From Drosophila persimilis (lineage: Eukaryota > Arthropoda > Insecta > Diptera > Drosophilidae), in contig NW_020825552.1 of assembly GCF_003286085.1 (NCBI RefSeq), positions 1 to 64,000 of the forward strand: a stretch of 64,000 nt of DNA. Reading direction: 5' to 3'. Made by a program: the position numbers and the translations under genes. The notes beneath the pieces were generated by a model. It worked only from the letters and a program-made list of their open reading frames with translations. It did no database searches and was not told the DNA's origin. How positions within the stretch are numbered: position 1 is the stretch's first letter; every line of letters starts with the position of its first letter. Below are positions 31,342 to 43,522 of this stretch, in pieces.

Positions 31342-34300
31342 ACAGTAAAAAGGTTCATTCGATTAATCTTAGTATAAATATATTCGTAACATTCACAAAC
31401 GTAGCTACAGGCAAGAAATTAATATTTTTGATAGATACTGGTGCAGACATATCTCTGTTAAAAGACAATTCAGACACTTTTAATGACATAAACAAAAACA
31501 ACAAAATAAATATTCAGGGAATTAATCAAGGATTAATTCAATCTAAAGGAATGACATCCTTAGAAATACAAACAACTAAATATATAATTCCACACAACTT
31601 CCATATTGTCGAATCAACTTTTTCTATACCGTGTGATGGAATTTTAGGAATAGATTTTATTAAAAAATTTAATTGTCAACTAGATTTCACACCTTCAAAA
31701 GATCTGCTCATAATAAGACCAGACAATCTAAACTACCCTATTTATGTTCCCATAAATTACAGCTCTGGTAACAATACAATAGTGTTACCAGCACGATCCG
31801 AAGTTGTCCGTAAAATTGAGTTAACTTCAAATGAAGATAGCATTTTTATTCCGAACCAGGAAATTCAACCTGGTATATATGCAGCAAACACAGTCGTAAC
31901 AACTGCAAATGCATTCGTCCGTTTACTTAATACAACTAGTACCGACCAAATGATTAATATAAATAAGTTGAATTATGAACCATTAGCAAATTATGATATA
32001 TCCGAAATAAATAATGAAACTAGAACAAACGATGTTATATCAAAGTTATCTAAAAATTTTCCAAAACTATTTAATAAACAATTAAAAGAACTTTGTTGTA
32101 ACTACGCAGACATATTCGGACTTGATACCGAATCAATAACAACCAATAATTTTTACAAGCAGAAACTAAGATTAAAAGATAATGAACCTGTATATATAAA
32201 AAATTATAGAAATCCTCATAGTCAAAAAGACGAAATCCAAGCTCAAGTCGATAAACTAATCAAAGATAGAATAGTTGAACCGTCAGCCTCAGAATACAAC
32301 AGTCCACTTTTACTAGTACCAAAGAAATCCATAGATAACAAAAAGAACGAGGGGGAACGTTGTGAGTTGCTGCGGACACCGCAACTCTAAGGTTATACCC
32401 GATACTAAGTCAGTATCGCTCTCCTCCGGCAGACGCCGCTAATATTTAACGACACGACAAAGAGTGCGTGCGAGAGAGACAGAAAATCAGTCTGAGCGTG
32501 ACGTCGGGCGCTGCGTAGCCACTGCAAATTGATTTGTTCCTTTTGGCTAAAAAAATGGTCTGATCTGATCCAGATTCAACAATCTAATAGATATGGTCAT
32601 TATCTATGATTCTGCGTTTTTAGTTTTCTCAAATCTGCAATATTGTGGATGCAACAGATTTTCGTCCTTTGTGGGGGCGGATGGGGGGGGGGCGAAATTC
32701 TGAGATATACGTTTTATAGTGACATCTTAAAGGAGTGTGTGCACCAAATTTGGTTACTCTAGCCTTAATAGTCTCTGAGATTTGTGGTTGCCTCAGATTT
32801 TCGTCCTTTGCGGGGGCGGAAGGGGGTGTGGCGAAATTTGGACAGGAAACGGTCAAGGTCCGATATCACAGGAGTGTGGATACCAAATTTGGTTGCTCTG
32901 GCTTTTATAGGTTCTGAGATCCTTGAACTCATATTTTGCAATTGGCAAAACCGACCATGAAACCTGTGTGTTAGAGTGAGACAGAGCGAGAAAGAGTGAA
33001 ATTGTTTTCGTGATTCTGGCTGTATTAACTATACGATCTGGTTCAGATTTTGCACTCTAGAAGATATAGTCATCTACTACGATTCTGCGTTTTTAGTTTT
33101 CTCGTATCGTCGAAATTGTGGATGCCACAGATTTTCGCCCTTTGTGGGGGCGGAAGTGGGCGGGGCAAAGTTTTGAAATATTTTTGGAGCAGTGACATAT
33201 CACAGAAGTCTGGATCCAAAACATCGTTGCTCTAGCTCTTATAGTCTTTGAGCATTAGGCGCTGAAGGGGACGGACAGACGGACAGACGGACAGACGGAC
33301 GGACGGACAGACAGACAGGGCTCAATCGACTCGGCTATTGATGCTGATCAAGAATATATATACTTTATAGGGTCGGAAACGATTCCTTCTGGACGTTACA
33401 CACATCCACTTTTACCACAAATCTAATATACCCCAATACTCATTTTGAGTATCGGGTATAAAAAATGGCGATTAGTAGTTGACTATCGCCAAATTAATAA
33501 AAAATTACTATCCGATAAATTTCCACTTCCTAGGATCGATGATATCTTGGATCAACTAGGAAGAGCAAAATATTTCTCTTGCCTTGACTTAATGTCAGGA
33601 TTCCATCAGATTGAGCTAGACGAGAACTCTAGAGATATAACATCCTTTTCAACGAGCAACGGCTCTTATCGCTTCACGCGATTACCATTTGGTTTGAAAA
33701 TAGCTCCCAATTCATTCCAAAGAATGATGACTATCGCATTCTCTGGACTTGAACCATCACAAGCATTCCTCTATATGGATGACTTAATAGTAATCGGTTG
33801 TTCCGAAAAACACATGCTTAACAATTTAATTAGTGTTTTTGACATGTGTAGGAAACACAACTTGAAACTACATCCTGAAAAATGTTCATTTTTCATGCAT
33901 GAAGTCACATTTTTGGGACACAAATGCACAGATAAGGGAATCTTACCAGATGACAAAAAGTTTGACGTCATATTAAATTATCCAGTCCCACATGACTCTG
34001 ATAGCGCTAGACGTTTTATAGCATTTTGCAATTACTACAGACGATTCATCAAAAATTTCGCCGATTATTCTAGGCATATAACAAGATTAAATAAAAAGAA
34101 TGTTCCATTTGAATGGACTAATGACTGTCAAAATGCATTTGAATATCTTAAAGCTCAATTAATAAAGCCTACTCTGTTACAATATCCAGATTTTACGAAA
34201 GAATTTTGTATAATCACAGATGCTAGTAAGCAAGCCTGTGGTGCAGTGCTAACACAAGCCCACAACGGAACTCAACTCCCAATAGCTTACGCATCGAGAG

Positions 34301-36075
34301 CATTTACCAAAGGAGAAAGTAACAAAAGTACGACGGAACAAGAGTTAACAGCTATTTATTGGGCAATCACCAAATTTAGACCCTATGTCTACGGAACTCA
34401 TTTCATAGTAAAAACAGACCATAGACCACTAACATTTTTGTTTTCAATGACAAACCCCAGTTCTAAATTAACGCGTATGAGACTTGAATTAGAGGAGTAT
34501 AATTTTACTGTAGAGTACCTAAGAGGCAAAGATAATTTTGTAGCCGATGCATTGTCACGGATAACAATATCTGAACTAAAAGACATACAAAATAAAGTCC
34601 TGAAAGTCACTACCAGGTATCAAAGTAGACAAAAATTCTGCGCAGAAAACAACAAAGTAGAGATGCCAAAGCAATCTACCGAAACAGCTTCTCAGCCCAA
34701 CGTATACGAAGTCATTAATAATGATGAAGTACGTAAAGTAGTGACCTTGCATATAAAAGATATGCTATGTTTCTTTAAACATGGTAAGAAAATTATAGCA
34801 AGAATTGATATTGGAGATTTATATACTAATAATGGAAATATTGACTTAGGACAACTATTTCCAAGGCTAGAAAAAGAAGCCGGTATATTAAAAATCAGCC
34901 AATTGAAAATGGCACCGTGGGAAAATATCTTTGAAAAGGTTTCAATAGATAATTTCAAAATTATGGGCAATAAAATATTGAAAACATTGAGAGTAGCGCT
35001 ACTCAACCCGGTGACCACATTAACAAATGTTAAAGAGAAAGAAGCTATATTGTCTACACTACATGATGATCCAGTACAAGGAGGTCACACAGGCATTGCA
35101 AAAACCTTGGCCAAGGTCAAAAGACATTATTACTGGAAAGGTATGACTCGCGATATAACAGAGCACATCCGGAAATGTCAGAAATGTCAAAAAGCAAAAA
35201 CAACAACAAATATAAAGACCCCTTTAACAATTACAGAAACCCCGATGAAGGCTTTTGACAGAGTGATAGTGGATACAATTGGTCCACTACCCAAGTCAGA
35301 AAAAGGCAATGAATATGCAGTCACGCTCATATGTGACTTGACTAAATATCTAGTTGCTATACCTGTCGAAAATAAAAGCGCAGCAACCGTTGCAACGGCA
35401 ATATTTGAATCATTTATTCTCAAGTACGGTCCAATGAAGACGTTCATTTCGGACATGGGAACGGAATATAAAAATTCAATTATAAACGATTTGTGCAAAT
35501 ATTTAAAAATAAAAAATATAACATCAACTGCACACCATCATCAAACTGTTGGAACAATAGAAAGAAGCCACAGAACATTTAACGAATACATACGATCCTA
35601 TATATCAGTAAATAAAACTGATTGGGACGTATGGCTTCCATATTTTGTTTATTGTTTCAATACAACCCCCTCTATGGCACATAATTATTGTCCATATGAG
35701 TTAGTATTTGGTAAGACTAATAATCTAGCAAAATATTTTGATAGCATAAATAATATAGAACCTATATATAACATAGAAGACTACGCTAAAGAAAGTAGAT
35801 ATAGATTAGAAGTAGCATACAAAAGAGCAAGAAATATGCTCGAGTTAAATAAACAGAAAAATAAGGAAATTTATGATTTAAAAACTAGGAACATAACGCT
35901 ATCAATAGGAGATAAAGTTCTACTAAAAAACGAAGTAGGCCATAAGCTAGATCTTAAATACACAGGGCCCTATATAGTTGAAAAAATCGAAGATAATGAT
36001 AATATAGTTATTTCCGGAAATAAGAATAAAAAACAAACAGTTCACAAAGATAGGTTAAAATTTTTTAATTCATAA
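31311..36075 (+). pseudogene. Element A pol: protease, RT, RNase H, integrase, split by a DINE-1
   Basis: Entered by -1 shift. Protease: LIDTGADISLL near 31428 and the GILGIDFI box. RT begins near 32230 and is broken at 32346-33460 by DINE-1; it resumes as KWRLVVDYRQINKKLL with catalytic YMDDLIV near 33775. RNase H: ITDASKQACGAVL and KTDHRPLTFLF. Integrase: zinc-binding H..H..CQKC, the DDE core (VDTIGPLP, SDMGTEYKN, GTIERSHRT) and the GDKVLLKNE box. Stop TAA at 36073-36075. Apart from the DINE-1 I see no frame break in about 1,200 codons. Confidence 0.92.
32346..33460 (-). mobile_element. DINE-1-type Helentron in element A pol
   Basis: Complete, from AACGAGGGGG to the inverted repeat ending CGGGTATA, first subfamily. 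Flanks match the uninterrupted element F sequence, so insertion took place at an AA/TT dinucleotide without loss of target. It is younger than element A, whose LTRs differ at only two positions. Confidence 0.94.
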
Positions 36076-36272
36076 CAGACACAAAATTAAACAAAAAAAA
36101 AAAAAAAAAAAACAAAAAAAAATTTAATTATACAAGATGTGCAAAAAGATATGTATACACAAAAAAAAAAAACATTAAATACATTACAAATACAAAAAAT
36201 CCTCAAATCAAAATTTTTATATATATAAAATAAATTTAAGTAAAATAACTACATTTAATTACGTTATTTTTC

Positions 36273-36285
36273 AAAAGGAGGGAGA
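36273..36285 (+). promoter_or_regulatory. Element A polypurine tract
   Basis: AAAAGGAGGGAGA directly before the 3' LTR. Confidence 0.88.
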
Positions 36286-36665
36286 TGTAGTATGTGCATA
36301 TATTGAGTGTACACTGTACCCAATGGTTAACAATAAATGTATCAGCAACACATTGTTGCAGTACACAAACAAAACCACTTCAAGTGAGCGTGCAATATGA
36401 TCGCCGCTTATGCGCTAAGCTAAGTCAGCATTCCCACGCTGACCACTTGAAGCATATATATATATACACATATGTACATACGGCTCTTGCCCTCTCGATT
36501 ATGCTGATAAGACAAATATGTATGAAGCCGCTCCGCTGTTGGCGTAACCGGCAGCGCAGCTATGCGGTCTGATTTATAAGAATAAATTCAATAAAGACAT
36601 TCAAAAAACCGAAGTCAAACGGCACAGACGTGCCAGTGTTATAATTACAATAGTGACATATTACA
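36286..36665 (+). repeat. Element A 3' LTR
   Basis: 380 bp, two mismatches from the 5' LTR by eye. Followed by the GCAT duplication at 36666-36669. Confidence 0.95.
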
Positions 36666-36908
36666 GCATAGCTTAAAAGCTTGACCAAAATTTCGCTCAA
36701 TTGGGCGAAAGATCATCCGATTATGCAGTTAAAGTTCCTAAGATCATCCGATTATGCAGTTAAAGTTTCCAAATATCATCCGATCTTCGAGCTTTTGGTT
36801 CGGTACCGCTTAGCTGAACTTGCAGAAGTTGGGCTGGAGCTATTGACTGAGAATCGATTGATTAAAGCGGACGTGTTTACTCGGGAATTAATAAATAAAT
36901 ATATATAT
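36666..36908 (+). other. Unidentified stretch with coding look and a short tandem repeat
   Basis: Open for 77 codons from 36681 to a stop at the border of element E's LTR. The last 45 codons have ordinary-protein composition (ELLVRYRLAELAEVGLELL, ENRLIKADVFTRELI). The first part contains two copies of a ~31-bp unit (GATCATCCGATTATGCAGTTAAAGT) and a third partial copy. It could be a host exon remnant or part of the repeat that 28176-28381 belongs to. I do not recognise it. Confidence 0.4.
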
Positions 36909-37638
36909 AGTTAAATATGCGACACTGCAGTTTGCGTTTTAAAAAAGATTTTATTCTTTCACTTAAACTTAGTGCACATTGATTAGTTATTTCCCCGACG
37001 ATGACTGATGTCCGGTGTCTTGAATGGAATTAACTTTTGTTGAATTCTCCGACGGTGTCGCGATTGACGTTTGTCTTGAACAGAACTGATTTGCCTTCCC
37101 AAATGTAGACTATTTATATCATGATGCTCGGCTTGGGATTCGGATTTGGATTCGGAGGCGTTGGCTTCGACTTCGGCTTCGGAGATGGAGTACGTGACTC
37201 GATCGATATGTGGGAAAGGCGGCTTTTGATGAAAGACTTCCGCTGCGTATGATCGGTGTTGCATTACTTGGGGGTGGCTGAGAATAGGGCCTCTGATTGG
37301 TCAGATTGGTTTGGATTGGTCAGATTGATTGGTTCTTGAGAATCGATTAGTAATTGATCTCTGAAGAGTGGCGTGATTCTAGTGCTGCTGGATTTTAGTG
37401 CGGCTGGATTCTAATGCGGCATCTATTGTTTTATGTTCCACTTCTAGCTTAGGGTGTTTGTTTACATTGCCTGCAATCGGTTACGCGTGGTCCATTTCGA
37501 GCGTGAGATTGTTTATGGGGTTTCGGAGCTGAGAGTGTCGGATTGTTTATAGTAGTGTCGGATTGTTTATAGTATTGTGGGTGCAGGGTAATAGACATAG
37601 ACAAGGGTATGCGGTGCATGGACTATAGATATGTCACT
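36909..37638 (-). repeat. Element E 3' LTR
   Basis: About 730 bp, AGTGACATATC ... ATATTTAACT on the minus strand, preceded by the polypurine CAATGGGGG (37639-37646). Its end matches the partial 5' LTR at 45889-45957. Confidence 0.85.
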
Positions 37639-37665
37639 CCCCCATTGTTAGATTTAAGCCTGTCC

Positions 37666-40058
37666 TCAGGCGATTATCCTTGGATATAGTTCAGGAGCGT
37701 CTAAAATTGTGCCTGCTGGGGATTCGTCTTCGTCTAAGGATGTTTCTATGTGCGGGTCGGTTTTAGGCTCATTGCTTTTACTTAGACTAAACAATTTGTA
37801 GCTTAATCCTATTATGATTATGACAAATAGTAGTATTAAGCTTACATGTAATACATTATTTAATTGCGTGTTTTCTATTACGATTTCTTTGGTTTGCAAA
37901 TAAGACAGTGGTTTAATTTTTGTTACGTTATTGTTGATGTATATGCTCTGTGCAAATTCTGGTATTGAGTTGGATATTAAGAATTCGTTTAATTGTACGC
38001 TGCAATTATGTATTTTTATACCCGATACTCAAAATGAGTATTGGGGTATATTAGATTTGTGGTAAAAGTGGATGTGTGTAACGTCCAGAAGGAATCGTTT
38101 GCGACCCTATAAAGTATATATATTCTTGATCAGCATCAATAGCCGAGTCGATTGAGCCCTGTCTGTCTGTCCGTCCGTCCGTCTGTCCGTCTGTCCGTCC
38201 CCTTCAGCGCCTAGTGCTCAAAGACTATAAGAGCTATAGCAACGATGTTTTGGATCCAGACTTCTGTGATATGTCACTGCTACAAAAATATTTCAAAACT
38301 TTGCCCCGCCCATTTCCGCCCCCACAAAGAGCGAAAATCTGTGGCATCCACAATTTTAAAGATACGAGAAAACTAAAAACGCAGAATCGTAGAGAATGAC
38401 CATATCTTTTAGACTGCAGAATCTGAATTGGATCGTATTATTATTATAGCCAGCATCAAGAAAACAATTTCATTTTTTCTCGCCCTGTCTCTCTCTAACA
38501 CACACGTAGCATAGGCGGCTCTGCTTAGAGTAAAACATTAGCGCCTAGATCTCAGAGACTATAAAAGCTAGAGCAACCAAATTTGGTATCCACACTCCTA
38601 ATATATCAGACCGAGACGAGTTTGTTTCAAAATTTCGCCACACCCCCTTCCGCCCCCGCAAAGGATGCAAATCTGGGGATATTCACAAATCTCAGAGAGT
38701 ATTAAGGCTAGAGTAACCAAATTTAGTGTCCGTACTCCTGTTAGATCTCACTATAAAACGTATATCTCAAAATTTCGCCCCACCCCCTTCCGCCCACACA
38801 AAGGACGAAAATCTGTTGCATCAACAATATGGCACATTCGAGAAAACTAAAAACGCAGAATCATAAATAATGACCATATCTATCAGGTTGCTGAATCTGG
38901 ATCAGATCAGATCATTTTTATAGCCAAAAGGAACAAATCAATTTGCGAAGGCTACGCAGCGCCCGACGACACGCTCAGACTGATTTTCTGTGTCGTTTAA
39001 TATTAGCGGCGTCTGCCGGAGGATAGCCATACTGTTTCTACTTGTTTGACTATTCCTGAAATACATTCGTCATTTATTTTTCGTTTTGATTCTTTTTCAT
39101 ATACCTCGTTTTCTAGAATGTAATAATTGTTTTGCGTTAGGTCAGTGAGGATGTTATTATCTTCATCTGGATATGGAACAATTTTAAGTATAGGAATATT
39201 TCTGATCTCTCGTGGGATGTTGGAAATTATTAGTATTTCGTTAGTGTCTGATTTCAACCAGGTAGATGTTTTAATATTTAATAATTTCTCTGAATCGATG
39301 TGTTTCAGGTAATCCTGCCTCAATAATTTTGGATTAAAGATACCTAATCTTGTTAGCTGCATGCCTAATTCAATATCCTCTATGTACTCAGTAAAATGTT
39401 GAAGGTTAAATATTAATATTTCTAGTTGTTTATTTCTGTCATTATCTTTGTTTAATTTATTGACAACTTCTATGCCGGAATTTACTGCTTGAATTACTAA
39501 GTTTAATTCGTTAACTTGAACACTGTGGCTAGCCAGATTGTCTAATTTCCCTTCTAATTCGACCTTATCATCTTGATCTAACGTTCCAAATAGATATTTA
39601 TATATTGTGCCTACTGCATTTATAAGGCCTCTTCTGTTTCTTTTGGCTATTTTTATGCCGTTGAATTCACGTTGCAATTTCTCGACTAAATATTGAACTT
39701 GGATTTCGTTATCAAATTAGGTTGCCTGTTCTAGTAAACTCTGATATGTTTCATCTGTTTTTGTTATATTAATTGTTAGATAGTGGTATTCATAATTGAT
39801 GGGTATGATAATGGTATTCGTTTTGAATATGAGATATCCATTCCTTGAGTTGATGGGATCTATCTCTATATTCTGTCCGGTAGCTTGTAGGACGGTGAAC
39901 ATTAGTAAGATTATAATCTTAATTATGTTGTAGCTCCGGATTCCCAGTACTCTGTTCGGGTACTCTGCAATTATTGTATTTACTTGTATTAGATTTCTTC
40001 TTTCTTTTGAATTTTGTTTTATAGTGGGTGATTTTTCACCCTCTATTTTTCTCTTCAA
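37666..40058 (-). pseudogene. Element E env-like glycoprotein gene, broken
   Basis: Minus strand, starting at about 40058 with a short N-terminal hydrophobic signal-like segment (IIKIIILLMFTVLQA). A TAA at 39717-39719 interrupts the frame. A basic RNRRG stretch then precedes a hydrophobic fusion-peptide-like start, which resembles the furin/fusion region of insect errantiviral (baculovirus F-like) envelope proteins. The gene is split by a DINE-1 at 38017-39033. The C-terminus at 37899-37666 carries one membrane anchor (HVSLILLFVIIIIGLSYKLF) and an acidic tail. In the family this protein mediates particle entry; this copy cannot be expressed whole. Confidence 0.8.
38017..39033 (+). mobile_element. 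DINE-1-type Helentron in element E env, 3' end missing
   Basis: Second subfamily. Stops after GCCATACTG, so the terminal hairpin and about 75 bp are absent. It also lacks the CTCTCTCGCACGCACTCTTTG block near 38990 that most copies keep. Confidence 0.9.
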
Positions 40059-42912
40059 AGTGCTTTTCGTCTACCTGCCTGATTTCACCCGTCCTTTTGA
40101 AAGGATTTGTTACCTTAGACTTAACTAGAGGTGATAGTTTATAGCGGGTATCTACTTCATACTCTAAGCGGTTTTTATTTAATTGAGTGATTTTATTCAC
40201 TTTATTTAGTTGGGTGTCATAATCAGGTGAGCCTGCATAAATGAATATATCAGCTGGTGTCCTATTTGTGGTATTATGTTTGGTTTTATTATTATAAGTA
40301 TAAAGAATTAATTCAAACTTCGTGAATCTATCTTCTGGGTTATCCTCGCTAGCTATTATTCTTAATTTTTCATTTACTGTTTTATGAAATCTTTCTACGT
40401 CAGCTACTCCATTTTTGCTGGAAGTGATCTCTATTTTGACATTTTCCGCATTCAACCATGCTTGCAATGCTGCGCACATAAAGGCTGAATCTTTGTCGGC
40501 TTTAATTCCCTGTGGCTTGCCCATTTCGTTAATGACTTTTATGATGGCTCTCTTTGTTTCTAACCAGTCACGACTCTTAACTTCTACAAGGGTAGCGAAT
40601 TTAGAATATACATCAATGCATGATAGGAATTGTTGATTGCCTACCAGATAAAAATCCATGACATACTTTTTTCTGATATTTTGTATTTCAGGGGTGATTT
40701 CGAAGGTTAGATTGGTGTTACGATGCTCTGTTTTAGCAACGTTGCACGTAGGACATTCATTGATAATATTTTGGATTAATTTTTGATAATCGGGGTAGTA
40801 GAATTTTCCTTTAAACCAATTAGTGGTCTTTTCGATACCTGGGTGAAGTAGCTCTTTATGCTTCTTCAATATTTGTTCCTTGAATTCGGAGTAGTTCGGA
40901 ATATCTATGAGTTTGGTACTGGATTTAATCAGTTTTGTGAAGTGATTTGGACTGATTATCTCCAGGAATGCCTTTTGGAACAGTAGGAAGTCTACTTCGT
41001 TATGGAAATATAGTGCACTCTTTTTGGTACACACATATTCCTTTATTATATCTTTCGCTAATGACTCTGTCATTTCAGTATATGTGATTTTTATCAGTAT
41101 CTTGTGAAAATAGTGGGATGTTTCTACCTTATCCTCATTACCTTTAATCAGTTCTATTTGCCTATTATAGTAATTGATTGGTCGCTCTGTAAGTGGAATA
41201 TAATTTGTATTATCTTCTTGCGCGCTATGGACCGTTGCACAATCACTATTAATGGTTTCCCCGAGTAGGTTTTCGTTAATCTTTACTCTTGATAGCGCAT
41301 CGGCTACATGGTTCTCCTTTCCTGGTAAATATTTTATTTTGAAGTCAAATTCATTTAATTTGATCCATCGTTGTAGCTTCATATTTGGCTCCTTGAGGTT
41401 ATTCAATCAAATCAAGGGTTTGTGATCACTTAATATCTCAAACGTTCTACCAAACAGGTATGATCTGAAATACTTAGTTGCCCAAACTATAGCTAGTAAT
41501 TCCCTTTCTATTGCTGAATAATTGATTTCATGTTCGTTTAAGGTTCTACTTGCATAGCAAATTGGTTTGTGGTCTTGCGACAACACTGCTCCTAATGCAA
41601 TGTTACTTGCATCGGTTGTTACCGTGAACATTTTGTTGAAATCTGGGAATGCGAGGATGGGGTCTGAGGTGATAAGTATTTTCAACTTTTCGAAGGCCTC
41701 GACGTATTTTTCCTCGGTTGGGTCTATGACTGCTCGTTTCTTTAATTTGAGTGTCATTGGTTTTGCTATATTAGCAAAATTGGGAATGAATTTCCTATAA
41801 AATCCACATAAACCTATGAATGATTTTATTTTTGTGGTTGTATTGGGTATTGGGAAGTTTATTATGGCGGATATTTTCTTTGGATTAGGAACTATGCCGT
41901 TAGTTTTTACTACATGGCCTAGGAATTCCGTTTCTTTCTTAAGGAATTCACACTTATCCATTTGAAGTTTGAGGTTTGCATCTCTCAACTTTCCAAAGAC
42001 CCTTTTAAGAGACAACAAATGTTATTATAATGATGTGGAATAGATAATGATGTCGTCTAGATACACAAGGCAATCTTTGAAAATTAAATCTTCTAACAGA
42101 TTGTTCATGCATCTTTGGAATGTGGCGGGGGCAGTGGTTAGCCCAAAAGGCATACGAGTGAACTCGTAATGACCATGCTTCGTGGAGAAAGCTGTTTTTG
42201 GGATTGAGCTAGGTTCCATGGGAATTTGATGGAATCCCTTAGCTAGATCGATTGTTGTAAAATATTGGCACCTACCTAGTTTATCTAGGATTTCGTCCAT
42301 TCTGGGTGTAGGAAATTTGTCCTTGATTGTCACCTCGTTTAGACTTCTATAATCTACTACCATACGATATTTCTGCTTTCCTGAAGCATCTATCTTCTTT
42401 GGTATCATAGCAATGGGTGCACAATAGGGAGAATTCGACTTACGAATGATTCCCTGTCTAATCATATCTTTTATTTGTTGGGTCACTTCCTGATCGTGTA
42501 TTTGAGCATATTTATATGGTCGACGATATACAGGATCTTCGTGGTGGGTTTTAATTTCGTGCTTTATAGTACTAGTGAAGGTCAAAATGTCACCTTCTTT
42601 ATACTGCACGTCCTTAAATTCATAGAGAACTTTCTTTAGTTTCTCCTTTTCTTCGTCATTTAAATATTCCAACCTTAGCTGGTTACATTCCCTTAATTCA
42701 TTCTCTAATGCGGAAGCGAAGTATTGCTCTCCTTCAGGAGATGGGTCAAGGCACTTGGGTGTAGTTATATCTTCCTTTGAAGATGACTTGTCACCTTTGT
42801 GTGCGGTCTTGCCGTCGGCAATTGCTTCTCCACTTTGGATGATTGGGTATGACCTTTCTCCTAACGTTACCGTTTCGTTTCGGTAATCGATGACGGCTTT
42901 GCTGGCCATCAA
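40036..42912 (-). pseudogene. Element E pol: protease end, RT, RNase H, integrase; point stops only
   Basis: Minus strand from 42912. RT: YRMVVDYRSLNEVTIKD, MPFGLTTAPATFQ and catalytic YLDDIIIY. Two adjacent TAA codons at 42019-42024 interrupt RT. RNase H follows ([24 protein letters not shown]), then a TGA at 41407-41409. Integrase has the zinc-binding H..H..CPTC part and a core with MDFYLVG, KADKDSAF and GVADVERFH. The stop is near 40036. All breaks are nonsense codons in one frame, with no indel. The C-terminus overlaps the env start by about 23 bp. Confidence 0.87.
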
Positions 42913-42930
42913 ATATTCTCTGCCTAAGAG

Positions 42931-43509
42931 TTAGTCATAATTTTCAGAAAAATTATGAATATAACATTTTTGTTTTGTCGGACAGGTTTTGGTTGCATTA
43001 CGTGTAATGCTCTGAGTCAGACGGACGGGTCCTTCGATGGTATGGACGGTGAGGTTGTCGATATCGACTTTGGAATCTGTATAGTTTTCTTTTATTATAT
43101 TTATCGACGATCCCGAGTCCGCGATACCTCTTAACTTTTTATTATTTACAATTATTTCTATATATGGTCCTCCTCGATTTCTTCCGAGGCACTCTGCTGA
43201 AAATTTACATCCATTTTCATATGTCCACTTTGGAGTGTGGTTGTTGAATTTGCTGATTAGGGCTTCCTTTAGATCACTCCAGGTGTTGGGTTGAAGGCTC
43301 TGTGATAAAAGTTGTGCTCGTCCGCACAGTTGACCCTCAGTGGCTCCGTACATGATGCTTTGTTGTCGGAGGTCATCTGTTGGGTACAATCCGGAGATGT
43401 ACTCAATTCTGCTTATGAACGAACTTAGACGTTCTTGGCATCCGTCGTATGGTGGAATTTGCCTGATTGACTTCAAGGCTTGGTTAAGGTGTATTTCTGA
43501 CAGCGGCAT
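42931..43509 (-). pseudogene. Element E gag N-terminus fused to protease through a deletion
   Basis: ATG at 43507-43509. The first ~130 codons are capsid-like (PPYDGCQERLSSFISRIEYI, SKFNNHTPKWTY). They run directly into the retropepsin region (IADSGSSINIIKENY), so the rest of gag is missing. The TAG-type stop at 42931 separates it from the following pol frame. A DINE-1 sits 14 bp upstream of the ATG. Confidence 0.75.
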
Positions 43510-43522
43510 GTTGATTTCTTTT

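Larger units (their letters stand above)
28382..36665 (+). mobile_element. Element A: young 412/mdg1-like LTR retrotransposon, complete except for a DINE-1 and one gag stop
   Basis: Two 380-bp LTRs (28382-28761 and 36286-36665) differ by eye at only two bases (C/A at LTR position 4; G/C in CGGGACAG versus CGGCACAG). Target duplication GCAT lies at 28378-28381 and 36666-36669. A tRNA-Arg type primer site follows the 5' LTR and a polypurine tract precedes the 3' LTR. Gene order: basic leader ORF, small membrane ORF, gag, pol. A DINE-1 lies in pol and a TGA in gag. Confidence 0.95.
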
